Positions 32,754-41,530 of a DNA stretch of 64,000 nucleotides are shown here, in pieces. The notes under the pieces were generated by a model. It saw only the letters and a list, made by a program, of their open reading frames with translations, was not told where the DNA came from and ran no database searches. Made by a program: the position numbers and the translations under genes. Every line of letters begins with the position of its first letter. Position 1 is the stretch's first letter. The DNA comes from Lachnospiraceae bacterium (GTDB lineage Bacteria; Bacillota; Clostridia; Lachnospirales; Lachnospiraceae). Location of the stretch: contig CAJTHM010000018.1 in assembly GCA_910576125.1 (NCBI GenBank), positions 1-64,000 of the forward strand, in the 5' to 3' direction.

Positions 32754-34625
32754 ATGAGCAAGATCATCGGTATTGACTTAGGTACGACAAACAGCTGTGT
32801 GGCAGTTATGGAGGGCGGAAAGCCCACCGTTATAGCCAATGCAGAGGGAGCAAGGACCACCCCCTCCGTAGTGGCGTTCACGAAGACCGGCGAGAGGCTG
32901 GTGGGCGAGCCTGCAAAGCGTCAGGCGGTCACCAATGCGGAGAAGACAATCGCATCCATTAAGAGAGATATGGGTACTGACAACGGCCGTTCCATCGACG
33001 GCAAGAAATATTCCCCTCAGCAGATCTCCGCCATGATTCTGCAGAAGCTGAAGGCGGACGCCGAGAGCTATCTGGGAGAGAAAGTGGCAGAGGCGGTCAT
33101 CACGGTTCCGGCGTATTTCAATGACGCCCAGCGCCAGGCCACCAAGGATGCGGGCAAAATCGCGGGCCTGGACGTAAAGCGTATCATCAACGAGCCCACG
33201 GCGGCTGCGCTGGCTTACGGCCTTGACAATGAGAAAGAGCAGAAAATCATGGTGTACGACCTGGGCGGCGGTACGTTCGACGTGTCCATCATTGAAATTG
33301 GTGACGGCGTCATCGAGGTTCTGGCCACCAACGGCGATACCCGCCTGGGGGGCGATGATTTCGACAATAAGATTATCCAGTGGATGCTGTCCGAGTTCAA
33401 GAAAGCGGAGGGCGTAGACCTGGCCAATGATAAGATGGCTATGCAGAGGCTGAAAGAGGCGGCGGAGAAAGCGAAGAAAGAGCTTTCCAGCGCCATGACC
33501 ACCAACATCAACCTGCCGTTCATCACGGCTACCGCGGAGGGACCCAAGCATTTCGACATGAACTTAAGCCGCGCTCAGTTCGACGAGCTGACCCATGACC
33601 TGGTGGAGAAGACCACCATTCCCGTGCAGAACGCCATGAAAGACGCAGGGCTCACCAATGCGGACTTAGGACAGGTGCTCCTGGTAGGCGGTTCCACCCG
33701 TATCCCCGCGGTGCAGGATAAGGTGAGACAGATTACCGGCAAAGAGCCCAGCAAGTCTCTGAACCCGGATGAGTGTGTGGCAATCGGCGCTTCCGTACAG
33801 GGCGGCAAGCTGGCAGGCGATGCCGGCGCAGGCGATATCCTGCTTCTGGACGTAACGCCCCTGTCCCTGTCCATCGAGACCATGGGCGGCGTGGCTACCA
33901 GGCTGATTGAGAGAAACACCACCATCCCCACCAAGCACAGCCAGATATTCTCTACCGCGGCTGATAATCAGACTGCCGTAGACATTAATGTAGTACAGGG
34001 TGAGAGACAGTTCGCGAGAGACAACAAGTCTCTTGGACAGTTCCGGCTGGATGGGATTCCTCCCGCAAGGAGGGGCGTGCCTCAGATTGAGGTTACGTTC
34101 GACATCGATGCCAATGGTATCGTGAATGTATCCGCAAAGGATCTGGGGACCGGCAAGGAGCAGCATATCACCATCACCGCAGGATCCAATATGTCCGATG
34201 ACGAAATCGAGAGAGCCGTGAAAGAAGCGGCCGAGTTCGAGGCCCAGGACAAGAAGCGCAAGGAGGCCGTGGAGGCCAGAAATGAAGCAGACTCTTTCGT
34301 GTTCCAGACCGAGAAAGCGCTGGGCGAAGTGGGCGACAAGATCAGCGACAGCGAGAAGTCCGCGGTTCAGGCCGATCTGGATGCCGTGAAAGCTGTTCTG
34401 GACAGGACAAAGGATCAGGAGATGAGCGACAGCGATGTGGATGAGCTGAAAGCGGCCAGGGAGAAACTGATGAACAGCGCCCAGAGCCTGTTCACCAAGA
34501 TGTACGAGAACATGCAGCAGGCACAGGGCGGCGCGGCAGGACCGGATATGGGCGGCGCAGCGGGCGCGTCAGGCGGATCCGCTCCCGAGGATGACGTCAT
34601 TGACGGAGACTTCCGCGAGGTCTGA
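32754..34625 (+). CDS. dnaK: Molecular chaperone DnaK (Hsp70)
   Basis: A 623-residue Hsp70. The ATPase domain shows GIDLGTTNSCVAVMEGG at the N terminus, YDLGGGTFDVSI near residue 165 and VLLVGGSTRIPAVQ near 305. The substrate domain begins near 360 (LLDVTPLSLSIETMGG). The C-terminal lid ends in a Gly/Ala-rich tail and EDDVIDGDFREV. It folds and protects proteins together with DnaJ and GrpE. AGGAGGATATAAAA precedes ATG 32754, an excellent ribosome binding site. Confidence 0.98.
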   Translation: MSKIIGIDLGTTNSCVAVMEGGKPTVIANAEGARTTPSVVAFTKTGERLVGEPAKRQAVTNAEKTIASIKRDMGTDNGRSIDGKKYSPQQISAMILQKLKADAESYLGEKVAEAVITVPAYFNDAQRQATKDAGKIAGLDVKRIINEPTAAALAYGLDNEKEQKIMVYDLGGGTFDVSIIEIGDGVIEVLATNGDTRLGGDDFDNKIIQWMLSEFKKAEGVDLANDKMAMQRLKEAAEKAKKELSSAMTTNINLPFITATAEGPKHFDMNLSRAQFDELTHDLVEKTTIPVQNAMKDAGLTNADLGQVLLVGGSTRIPAVQDKVRQITGKEPSKSLNPDECVAIGASVQGGKLAGDAGAGDILLLDVTPLSLSIETMGGVATRLIERNTTIPTKHSQIFSTAADNQTAVDINVVQGERQFARDNKSLGQFRLDGIPPARRGVPQIEVTFDIDANGIVNVSAKDLGTGKEQHITITAGSNMSDDEIERAVKEAAEFEAQDKKRKEAVEARNEADSFVFQTEKALGEVGDKISDSEKSAVQADLDAVKAVLDRTKDQEMSDSDVDELKAAREKLMNSAQSLFTKMYENMQQAQGGAAGPDMGGAAGASGGSAPEDDVIDGDFREV

Positions 34626-34640
34626 GTGTGAGAAGACATT

Positions 34641-34820
34641 CCGGGGCCGCAGGACAGCGGCCCCGGGACTATGGGCTCGCAGGCGGACAGATTCGCGCTG
34701 CATCCTTTCATACAGGTCAGAATGCCGGGAGCAGCCATTTTCCCAGGTTCCCGCAGGGCATTGTTGGATATTTGAGATGAAATCTAAGTCAGCGGCGTGG
34801 AAATGTGCTGGCTTAGATTT
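34641..34820 (+). promoter_or_regulatory. Two strong hairpins between dnaK and dnaJ
   Basis: A GC-rich 10-base-pair hairpin (34641-34650 with 34657-34666) follows dnaK by 16 bases without a T run. A 14-base-pair hairpin (34780-34793 with 34807-34820) ends in T residues just before dnaJ. They may cut read-through and reduce dnaJ relative to dnaK. A TATAAT at 34832 could give dnaJ its own weak promoter. Confidence 0.6.
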
Positions 34821-34865
34821 TCTGTGGTAAGTATAATAATACGTATTTTCGAAGAGGTGTTTGCT

Positions 34866-36047
34866 ATGGCGGAACAGAAGCGGGACTATTATGAAGTTCT
34901 CGGTGTAGATAAAGGAGCAGATGATGCTGCGATCAAAAAGGCCTATCGCGTGCTGGCGAAGAAGTATCATCCGGATATGAATCCGGGGGATGCGGAGGCG
35001 GAAAAGAAATTCAAGGAGGCTTCGGAAGCCTATGCCGTTCTGAGCGATCCGGATAAGAGACGGCAGTATGACCAGTTCGGGCATGCCGCTTTTGAAGGCG
35101 GAATGGGCGGCGGAGGCGGCTTCGATTTCAGCGGAGCGGATTTCGGCGATATCTTCGGCGATATCTTCGGAGACCTCTTCGGGGGAGGCGGCCGCAGCAG
35201 AAGCCGCAGCAATGGCCCTATGAAAGGCGCGAACCTGCGGACCAGCGTCCGGATTACCTTTGAGGAGGCTGTGTTCGGCTGCAAGAAAGAGATTGAGCTG
35301 AATGTAAAGGAGACCTGTAAGACCTGTAACGGTTCCGGGGCCAAGCCGGGGACCAGCCCCGAGACCTGTTCAAAATGCGGCGGCAAAGGGCAGGTGGTCT
35401 TTACCCAGCAGTCTCTGTTCGGGACGGTCCGCAATGTGCAGACTTGTCCGGACTGCCAGGGAAGCGGAAAAATCATCAGGGACAAGTGCGCGGATTGCCG
35501 CGGAACCGGATATATATCCATGAAAAAACGTTATTCCGTGGATATTCCCGCGGGTATCGACAACGGCCAGTCCACGCGCATGCCCGGCCTGGGAGAGCCC
35601 GGCATCAATGGAGGTCCCAGAGGGGATGTGCTGATTGAAGTGATCGTGGGGCGGCATCCCATTTTCCAGAGGCAGGATTTCGATATTTACTCCACTGTCC
35701 CGGTCTCCTATGCGGTGGCGGCCCTGGGCGGCGAGATTCTGATCGACACCGTGGACGGTAAGGTCATCTATGACGTGAAGGCCGGGACCCAGACGGATAC
35801 CAGGATAAGGCTGCGGGGCAAGGGCGTGCCCTCCTGGCGGAATAAGGATGTGCGGGGCGACCATTATGTGACCCTGGTGGTCCAGGTGCCCGATAAGCTC
35901 AAGCCCGAGGCCAAAGAACTGCTGCGTCAGTTCGACGAGTTGACGGGCAATACATTGAACGCCGTAAAGGCGGCTTCGGAGCCGGAATCAAACGATGAGG
36001 GAAAAGAGCACCACAAGGAAGGCAAGAAAAAGAAATTCTGGAAATAA
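34866..36047 (+). CDS. dnaJ: Chaperone protein DnaJ (Hsp40)
   Basis: A 393-residue type I Hsp40. The J domain (residues 1-70) has the essential HPD in KKYHPDMNPGD. A Gly/Phe-rich region follows (GGMGGGGGFDFSGADFGDIF), then four CxxCxGxG zinc repeats near 150-220 (CKTCNGSG, CSKCGGKG, CPDCQGSG, CADCRGTG) and the C-terminal substrate domain with a Lys-rich end. It stimulates DnaK ATPase and delivers clients. ATG 34866 is chosen because it starts the J domain. Confidence 0.97.
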   Translation: MAEQKRDYYEVLGVDKGADDAAIKKAYRVLAKKYHPDMNPGDAEAEKKFKEASEAYAVLSDPDKRRQYDQFGHAAFEGGMGGGGGFDFSGADFGDIFGDIFGDLFGGGGRSRSRSNGPMKGANLRTSVRITFEEAVFGCKKEIELNVKETCKTCNGSGAKPGTSPETCSKCGGKGQVVFTQQSLFGTVRNVQTCPDCQGSGKIIRDKCADCRGTGYISMKKRYSVDIPAGIDNGQSTRMPGLGEPGINGGPRGDVLIEVIVGRHPIFQRQDFDIYSTVPVSYAVAALGGEILIDTVDGKVIYDVKAGTQTDTRIRLRGKGVPSWRNKDVRGDHYVTLVVQVPDKLKPEAKELLRQFDELTGNTLNAVKAASEPESNDEGKEHHKEGKKKKFWK

Positions 36048-36145
36048 TTTATACTGGGATATAGATGCAAGGTTTGATCCGGGTCTGTCGTATTATATGT
36101 AAAGACATGGAAACCAAGGCATTTATAGACTGGAGGTATGTAAGG

Positions 36146-36736
36146 ATGAAGAGAATCATTTCAATGGGAGCGGCGTTCCTGTTTGTTCTGTCGGCAGGCA
36201 TGACTTCCTCCGCGGGATACCATGCGCCATGCGTCAGCCGGGTAATCCAGGGCAGCGGTCTTTGCTGGTATGGGGAGAACCGGGTTGGCGGGCATCATCT
36301 GTTCGGACATGAGGGCTGGACGGATTGTGGTGCCTGCGGCGTGGATGTGGGTGCAATCTGCAGCGGCTGGGGGAATTGCCATGACGGCTATGGGGCCGGG
36401 ACGGCGTATTCCGGTCAGGGCATGGACGCGGCGCCGGAAAGTCAGCCATCAGTGAATCCGGCAGCGGAGAGCCAGCCCGCAGGGAATCCGGCGGAGGAAA
36501 GTCAGCCTGCAGCTGACCCGGCAGCGGAAAACCAGCCAGCAGGGAATCCGGCAGCGGAGAGCCAGCCGGCGGCAGGGAATCCGGCGGAGGCTCAGACAGG
36601 GAACGGGACAGCTGCGGCAGGCGCAGGTTATCAGAATTACAATGGTGCGGGCTATGGCGGCGGAGGGCACTGCTACTCCGGCAGCTATACCACGGGCCAT
36701 CACGGTTCCGGCCATCATGGCCGCGGCCACCATTAA
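36146..36736 (+). CDS. Secreted His/Cys-rich repeat protein
   Basis: A 196-residue exported protein of no known family. The signal peptide (residues 1-23) ends near SSAGYH. The N-terminal domain holds several Cys and His residues (GGHHLFGHEGW, DCGACG). Five tandem decapeptides of the ESQPAxNPAA type fill residues 97-147, giving an extended linker. The C terminus is Gly/His-rich (TTGHHGSGHHGRGHH), which suggests binding of Zn, Ni or Cu. GGAGG precedes ATG 36146. It directly precedes the sigma/anti-sigma genes and may be their product or effector; this is inferred. Confidence 0.75.
   Translation: MKRIISMGAAFLFVLSAGMTSSAGYHAPCVSRVIQGSGLCWYGENRVGGHHLFGHEGWTDCGACGVDVGAICSGWGNCHDGYGAGTAYSGQGMDAAPESQPSVNPAAESQPAGNPAEESQPAADPAAENQPAGNPAAESQPAAGNPAEAQTGNGTAAAGAGYQNYNGAGYGGGGHCYSGSYTTGHHGSGHHGRGHH
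36437..36588 (+). repeat. Tandem 30-bp coding repeat
   Basis: Five imperfect copies of a 30-base unit encode ESQP-x-x-NPAA decapeptides (consensus Glu-Ser-Gln-Pro-Ala-Gly-Asn-Pro-Ala). The copies differ at silent and non-silent positions. Copy number could vary between strains. Confidence 0.85.
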
Positions 36737-36878
36737 GCAGTACAGGCAGGGATTGCCGCATGGCGCGGCAGTCCTTTTTGCGGTTTACGGATCAGTAAGG
36801 GGAATCCCCGCCGCCAGGGCACGGAGGCTGTGCAGGGACAGGGGAACGATTCTTAGGATAGCAAAAGGCGGTGAACCG

Positions 36879-37355
36879 GTGCGCAGTGAAATCGAGGTAG
36901 ACCGTGCGGTGGAGCAGTATTCGGATATGATAAAGCGGATTTGTCTGTATCATCTGAAAAATGCCGCCGACACGGAGGATGTCTTCCAGACTGTATTTTT
37001 GAAATATCTGCTCTATGAGGGAAGCTTTGAGGGCCCGGAGCATGAGAAAGCGTGGCTCATCCGCGTTACGCTGAATGCGTGCAAGGACTATCTGAAAAGC
37101 TTTTTCCGCCACAGCGCCCTGCCTTTGGAGGAGCTTGCGGAGGAGGCGGCATCGATTCCGCCCAAACAGACAGAGGTCCTGGATGCCGTTCTGGCGCTGC
37201 CCGCGAAGTACAAGGATGCTATTTATCTGCATTATTATGAGGGCTACTCTGCCTGGGAAATCAGCCGCATTCTCGGCAAAAAGGAAAATACGGTCTATTC
37301 GCTTCTGTCCAGGGGGCGGACGATGCTGAAAGACGTGCTGGGAGGTGATCTGTGA
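36879..37355 (+). CDS. ECF-type RNA polymerase sigma factor
   Basis: A 158-residue sigma factor with region 2 (DMIKRICLYHLKNAADTEDV, then QTVFLKYL) and region 4 (LPAKYKDAIYLHYYEGYSAW, then ISRILGKKENTVYSLLSRGR), joined by a short linker. GTG 36879 is chosen because AAAGGCGGTG lies upstream and the protein then starts at region 2. Its stop overlaps the start of the anti-sigma gene by one base, so the two are translationally coupled. It should direct transcription of its own operon and perhaps the upstream secreted protein. Confidence 0.9.
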   Translation: MRSEIEVDRAVEQYSDMIKRICLYHLKNAADTEDVFQTVFLKYLLYEGSFEGPEHEKAWLIRVTLNACKDYLKSFFRHSALPLEELAEEAASIPPKQTEVLDAVLALPAKYKDAIYLHYYEGYSAWEISRILGKKENTVYSLLSRGRTMLKDVLGGDL

Positions 37356-38197
37356 TGGGACTGGAGAATAAAGTCAGAGACGCTTTCGACTGCGTAAAGG
37401 CCGATGAGGGGCTGAAGGATGCCGCAAAGGAGTTCCTGAGGGATGCCAGACAGCGCGAAAGCTGCCCGGGCGCAAAGAGGCGCCTGCTCCATCCGGCGGC
37501 CCGGCTGGCTTTTGTGACGGCCTGCGCCATGCTGGCCGTGTTTCTGGGCATTGGCAGCTATGCTATGCTGTGGATGCCGGTGGCCTATGTGAGCATCGAT
37601 GTGAATCCCTCTCTGGAGCTGGAGCTGAACCGGCTGGACAGGGTCATCGATGTGAGAGCCTACAACGCGGACGGCGAGGAGATCGCCGGAAACATTTCGG
37701 TAAAAGGACTGCACTATGAAGATGCCATTGAGCGGATAGTGAGCAGCGAAAAGATGCGGCCCTATCTGACAGAAGACGCGGCGCTTACCTTTACGGTTGC
37801 CACGGCCAGCGCGCTGAAAGAAGAGCGGATGCTTGCGGAGATTGCCCATTCCTCCGGCTGTCTGGAGCACGGAGGCAGCAGCGTGGGGGCGGACATGAGC
37901 CTGGTGGGAGAAGCCCATGAGAACGGGCTTTCCCTCGGCAAGTATCTGGCGTACCGGCTTCTGGTCCAGTACGAGCCCTCTGTCACGGTGCAGGACTGCC
38001 ATGACATGAGCATGTCCCAGCTCCACGGTATGCTGGAAGAGCATGAGCATGGCACGAGTCATGGAGACAGCCAGGGAGAGCATGAGACAGGCCATGAAAC
38101 GGAACACGGAACAGAGCATAAGGGACAATATGAGGGCGTGCAGGAAAGCGAATATCCGATGGAGTACGATGGCCATAAATCCGGCCACGGCCATTGA
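37355..38197 (+). CDS. RsgI-like anti-sigma factor with His-rich tail
   Basis: A 280-residue single-pass membrane protein. The cytoplasmic N terminus (about 1-48) should bind the sigma factor. A membrane helix is at about 50-71, followed by the conserved RsgI extracytoplasmic motif AYVSIDVNPSLELELNRLD, a helical segment, and a C-terminal tail with about 15 His and many Glu residues (HEHGTSHGDSQGEHETGHET). RsgI proteins of Clostridia sense polysaccharides or envelope state; here no carbohydrate module is present, and the His tail points to metal or pH. ATG 37355 follows GGAGGTGATC; GTG 37352 is an alternative. Confidence 0.82.
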   Translation: MGLENKVRDAFDCVKADEGLKDAAKEFLRDARQRESCPGAKRRLLHPAARLAFVTACAMLAVFLGIGSYAMLWMPVAYVSIDVNPSLELELNRLDRVIDVRAYNADGEEIAGNISVKGLHYEDAIERIVSSEKMRPYLTEDAALTFTVATASALKEERMLAEIAHSSGCLEHGGSSVGADMSLVGEAHENGLSLGKYLAYRLLVQYEPSVTVQDCHDMSMSQLHGMLEEHEHGTSHGDSQGEHETGHETEHGTEHKGQYEGVQESEYPMEYDGHKSGHGH

Positions 38198-38525
38198 AAT
38201 CCAGCGCCTCGTATACATCTATGGTGTCCGCAGCCTGATTGCCCCGGAGCTTTTCGATGAAATGGTACATGGAGTAAAAGTCCGAGTCCCCATGGCCGAA
38301 GTCCTTTCCGGAATCGTCCGGCTGCCAGGAGGGGATATAATTCCGGTTGATGCTGTCGTCATAGATTAAGGCGTCCATGTCGTGCCGGATGAAATCGTCG
38401 AAATCCGTGTATCAGGCCATGTCCGGCTCCGGGCTGCTCTCTTTGTGGCGGCGCAGGCCCTCCTGCCACTTGTCGCAGATGGCCACCAGCTTCACAGTCC
38501 CGCTGCGATAGCGGTTCTGTTGTTG
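38198..38525 (-). pseudogene. Gfo/Idh/MocA oxidoreductase remnant
   Basis: Read on the minus strand, 38500 down to 38415 encodes VKLVAICDKWQEGLRRHKES, the Rossmann region of a Gfo/Idh/MocA dehydrogenase. An in-frame TGA stop follows at 38412-38414, then YTDFDDFIRHDMDAL. The sequence then jumps to family C-terminal sequence (GHGDSDFYSMYHFIEKLRGN, ADTIDVYEALD). The N terminus, the middle and the end are missing. It lies between the anti-sigma gene and the O-antigen-ligase-like gene and is clearly decayed. Confidence 0.75.
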
Positions 38526-38692
38526 ACAGAACGGCCCTGACAGGATATCATAGAATGTAATTATTTTGTACCGGACGGATTCTGGACGGGAAAAGGAAAT
38601 CGGGGACAGCGCCGGGGCGGGCGCGGAGAATCGGAGCGGGAGGCGGCCATGGAGGATGGGAATATCTGCCGGTTCGGGGCGGATTTGCGAGT

Positions 38693-40363
38693 ATGAAGAG
38701 TGGAAATAACGAGTTCCTGGGACTTTTATGTAAGCTGTACCTGGCGGCATTGCTGGTGGCGCTGCCCCTGTATACCGGAGAGGGGTATTGGTATCTGGGA
38801 AAGACGAAATATATGCTGTTCCAGAATATTTCGCTTCTCTGTCTGGGAATCTGGCTGGCGGCAGGACTTTCAATAGGCATCTGGTCCGCGGCGAAGCGAG
38901 TGGGGAGACAGACCCCGGAGAAAGGGAGCCTGAGGCCGGAGTTTAGCATGGCGGACTGGGCTGTAGCGGCTTATGGCGTCTGTGTGCTGCTTTCCGCGCT
39001 GGGCAGCGATTACGGAGATCTTGCGTGGACAGGCTACGAGGGCTGGTACATGGGGGCAGTCTCCCAGCTGCTGTTCGTGGGGATTTACTTTTTTGTGTCC
39101 AGGCGGTATGACGGGGGGCGCCTGCCTTTGTATCTGGGGGAGGCCGCGCTGTTTCTGGTGACTTTGTTCGGGCTGCTGCACCGTCTGGGGATAGACCCGC
39201 TGCGGCTGCTGATATACTGGAACTATCAGAACTGGGAATACAGCCACATGCTGTCCACTTTGGGAAATATCAACTGGCTGTGCGGTTATTACAGCGTGGC
39301 GCTGGCCTTTTCGGTGGTTCATTTCCTGAGAGAGGGGCGGTTGGGACGGAAGCTGCTTTTGTATGTGGTGAATGTGGCTGCTTTTGTGCTGCTGGGAGTA
39401 CAGGGCAGTCAGGGAGGCCTGCTGATTCTGGCAGTCTGTGTGGCAGGATGTATGTGGCTGGGGAGAAAGAGCGCAGCCGTGCTGGCAAAGCTGTGGGCGC
39501 TGCTGGCGGGATTTTTCCTGTGCATGCCGCTTATGGGGCTGGGAATGAAGCTGCGGGGAAATAAGGCTGCCGTGGTGGCGGACGGAAATGTCTTCGCGCG
39601 CGTGGAGTGGTATGCCTGGATAATAGCCGGGGTGGTGTGCATCGCGGCCTGTCTGTGGCTGGCGAAGAAAGGGCATATCCTGGGAGACTGGATTCATCAC
39701 CGGCTGGTGAAGATTGCATTTTTCGGCGGTGTGGCGGTCTGTCTGGCAGCGGCCCTGTTCGTCCTGTCCAGGCATGGCATTGATGACAGCTTTGGAAATG
39801 GCAGAGGGTTCTTGTGGCGCATCGCGCTGGAGAGCTTCGGAGAGGCGGATGTGAAGACAAAACTGCTGGGAGCCGGGCCGGACTGCTATGGGGTGGCTGT
39901 CTTCGGCAGGCTTGGCGCCGGGACGGATGTCTGGAAAGGGGAGCACTGGGAGGGGGCTGTCTATACCAATGCCCACAATGAATTCTTAAGCCAGCTGTGC
40001 AATGTGGGGATACTGGGGACGCTGAGTTATCTGGCTATATTCCTGGCGGGGCTGTGGCGCTATGGGCAGGGCTGCGGCTTTGGCTGTCCGCAGAGTATAA
40101 GCGACAGCCAAAGCCCTGCGCAGGGGCAGAGAGGCCGGCGGAGGCTTGCAGGAAGCGGGGACGGCAGCCGAAGCGGCCGGGGCGATGCGGCTTGTCTGTC
40201 CGGCCCGGAAGCATATGACCTCTGGACAGGACTTCTGGCAATCGCCATGTACGGAGCCCATTCCCTCATCAGTTTCCAACAGGTGCTGAACGCGCCGCTG
40301 CTTTTTCTGGTCCTTGGGATATGCGAGCACAGGATGCGCTCCCAATCGGGACAGCGTAAATAA
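38693..40363 (+). CDS. O-antigen ligase-like membrane protein
   Basis: A 556-residue protein with about 12 hydrophobic segments. A large extracytoplasmic loop near residues 370-430 has GNGRGFLWRIALESF and NAHNEFLSQLCNVG, the Wzy_C (O-antigen ligase/polymerase) signature with its conserved Arg and His. Members join or polymerise glycans on the outer side of the membrane. A hydrophilic linker of about 50 residues (near 462-510, rich in Gly, Ser, Arg) is odd and contains an inverted repeat at DNA level. No other glycan genes are adjacent. ATG 38693 lacks a strong ribosome binding site. Confidence 0.8.
   Translation: MKSGNNEFLGLLCKLYLAALLVALPLYTGEGYWYLGKTKYMLFQNISLLCLGIWLAAGLSIGIWSAAKRVGRQTPEKGSLRPEFSMADWAVAAYGVCVLLSALGSDYGDLAWTGYEGWYMGAVSQLLFVGIYFFVSRRYDGGRLPLYLGEAALFLVTLFGLLHRLGIDPLRLLIYWNYQNWEYSHMLSTLGNINWLCGYYSVALAFSVVHFLREGRLGRKLLLYVVNVAAFVLLGVQGSQGGLLILAVCVAGCMWLGRKSAAVLAKLWALLAGFFLCMPLMGLGMKLRGNKAAVVADGNVFARVEWYAWIIAGVVCIAACLWLAKKGHILGDWIHHRLVKIAFFGGVAVCLAAALFVLSRHGIDDSFGNGRGFLWRIALESFGEADVKTKLLGAGPDCYGVAVFGRLGAGTDVWKGEHWEGAVYTNAHNEFLSQLCNVGILGTLSYLAIFLAGLWRYGQGCGFGCPQSISDSQSPAQGQRGRRRLAGSGDGSRSGRGDAACLSGPEAYDLWTGLLAIAMYGAHSLISFQQVLNAPLLFLVLGICEHRMRSQSGQRK
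40076..40115 (+). repeat. 12-bp perfect inverted repeat inside the ligase-like gene
   Basis: GGCTTTGGCTGT (40076-40087) is exactly complementary to 40104-40115, around a 16-base loop. It lies in the part encoding the hydrophilic linker, so it may mark an inserted palindromic element that kept the frame. Confidence 0.7.
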
Positions 40364-40389
40364 AATATCACAAAATGGAGAACACAATC

Positions 40390-41379
40390 ATGAAGTGGAA
40401 GAAATTCAAAATAAAGACCGTGACAGAAGCCGAGGATATCATCATCAGCGCCCTCTGCGACATCGGCCTGGAGGGCGCGCAGATCGAGGACAAAGTGCCC
40501 CTGACTGCCCTGGAGAAAGAACAGATGTTCGTGGACATCCTGCCGGAGGGGCCGGAGGATGACGGAATCGCGTACTTAAGCTTTTTCGTAGAGGAAAAAG
40601 AGGACGGCAGCCTGGAGGTCTGTGGGGAGCCTGTGGATGAGGCAGCTATCCTGGAGAGGGTGCGGGGAGAGCTGCAGGAGCTGCGGCAGTTCTGTGACAT
40701 CGGAGAGGGCGTAATCACAGTGGACGAGACAGAGGACATCGACTGGATCAACAACTGGAAGCAGTATTTCCACCAGTTCTATATAGACGATATTCTGGTA
40801 ATTCCCTCCTGGGAGGACGTGAATGCGGAGGACAGGGACCGGATAGTGCTGCACATCGACCCGGGCACGGCTTTCGGTACGGGGATGCACGAGACCACCC
40901 AGCTGTGCGTGAGGCAGCTTCGCAAGTACATGACGCCTGCCGCAAGGCTGCTGGACGTGGGCACGGGCAGCGGCATCCTGTCGATTCTCTCTCTTATGTT
41001 CGGCGCAGGACACGCGGTGGGTACGGATCTGGACGAATGCGCGGTGGAGGCTGTGGCCGCAAACTGTGAGGCCAATGCCATCGATTCCTCCCGCTTTGAG
41101 ATGTTCATCGGCAATATCATTACGGAGAAATCCGTGCAGGAGCGTGTGGGATTTGGCTGCTATGACATTGTGGTGGCCAACATACTGGCGGATGTGCTGG
41201 TGCCCCTGACCCCTGTCATCATGAACCAGCTGAAGCCCGGCGGAATCTATATTACCTCCGGCATCATAGACGATAAGGAGGAGGCCGTGGTGGAGGCCGT
41301 GAAAGCGGCAGGTCTGAAAGTGCTCGAGGTGAACCATCAGGGCGAGTGGGTCAGCGTGACGGCACAGAAAGGGCTCTGA
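40390..41379 (+). CDS. prmA: Ribosomal protein L11 methyltransferase
   Basis: A 329-residue SAM-dependent methyltransferase that modifies ribosomal protein L11. The N-terminal substrate-recognition domain is followed by DPGTAFGTGMHETTQLC near residue 158 and the SAM loop LLDVGTGSGILSI near 187. VANILADVL near 264 is the catalytic NxL-type motif. ATG 40390 follows GGAG by eight bases; the in-frame ATG 40375 lacks a site. It precedes rsmE, the usual arrangement in Firmicutes. Confidence 0.95.
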   Translation: MKWKKFKIKTVTEAEDIIISALCDIGLEGAQIEDKVPLTALEKEQMFVDILPEGPEDDGIAYLSFFVEEKEDGSLEVCGEPVDEAAILERVRGELQELRQFCDIGEGVITVDETEDIDWINNWKQYFHQFYIDDILVIPSWEDVNAEDRDRIVLHIDPGTAFGTGMHETTQLCVRQLRKYMTPAARLLDVGTGSGILSILSLMFGAGHAVGTDLDECAVEAVAANCEANAIDSSRFEMFIGNIITEKSVQERVGFGCYDIVVANILADVLVPLTPVIMNQLKPGGIYITSGIIDDKEEAVVEAVKAAGLKVLEVNHQGEWVSVTAQKGL

Positions 41380-41530
41380 TTTTCCGGGGCTGTGCACCGC
41401 GAAAGGCAGCGCCTGATGCGGAAAGAACCGGTTATGGGCGGGAGGGACAGGGCTCTTGGGAAATGCTGCTGAGAGAAGTCATTGAGAGAAGTTACTGGAG
41501 AAAGTTCCTGAATAGAAACAGGAGAAAATC

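Noticed and set aside
36437..36588. Tandem repeats considered as a CRISPR array
   Set aside because: The 30-base units are contiguous without spacers and keep the reading frame of a secreted protein.
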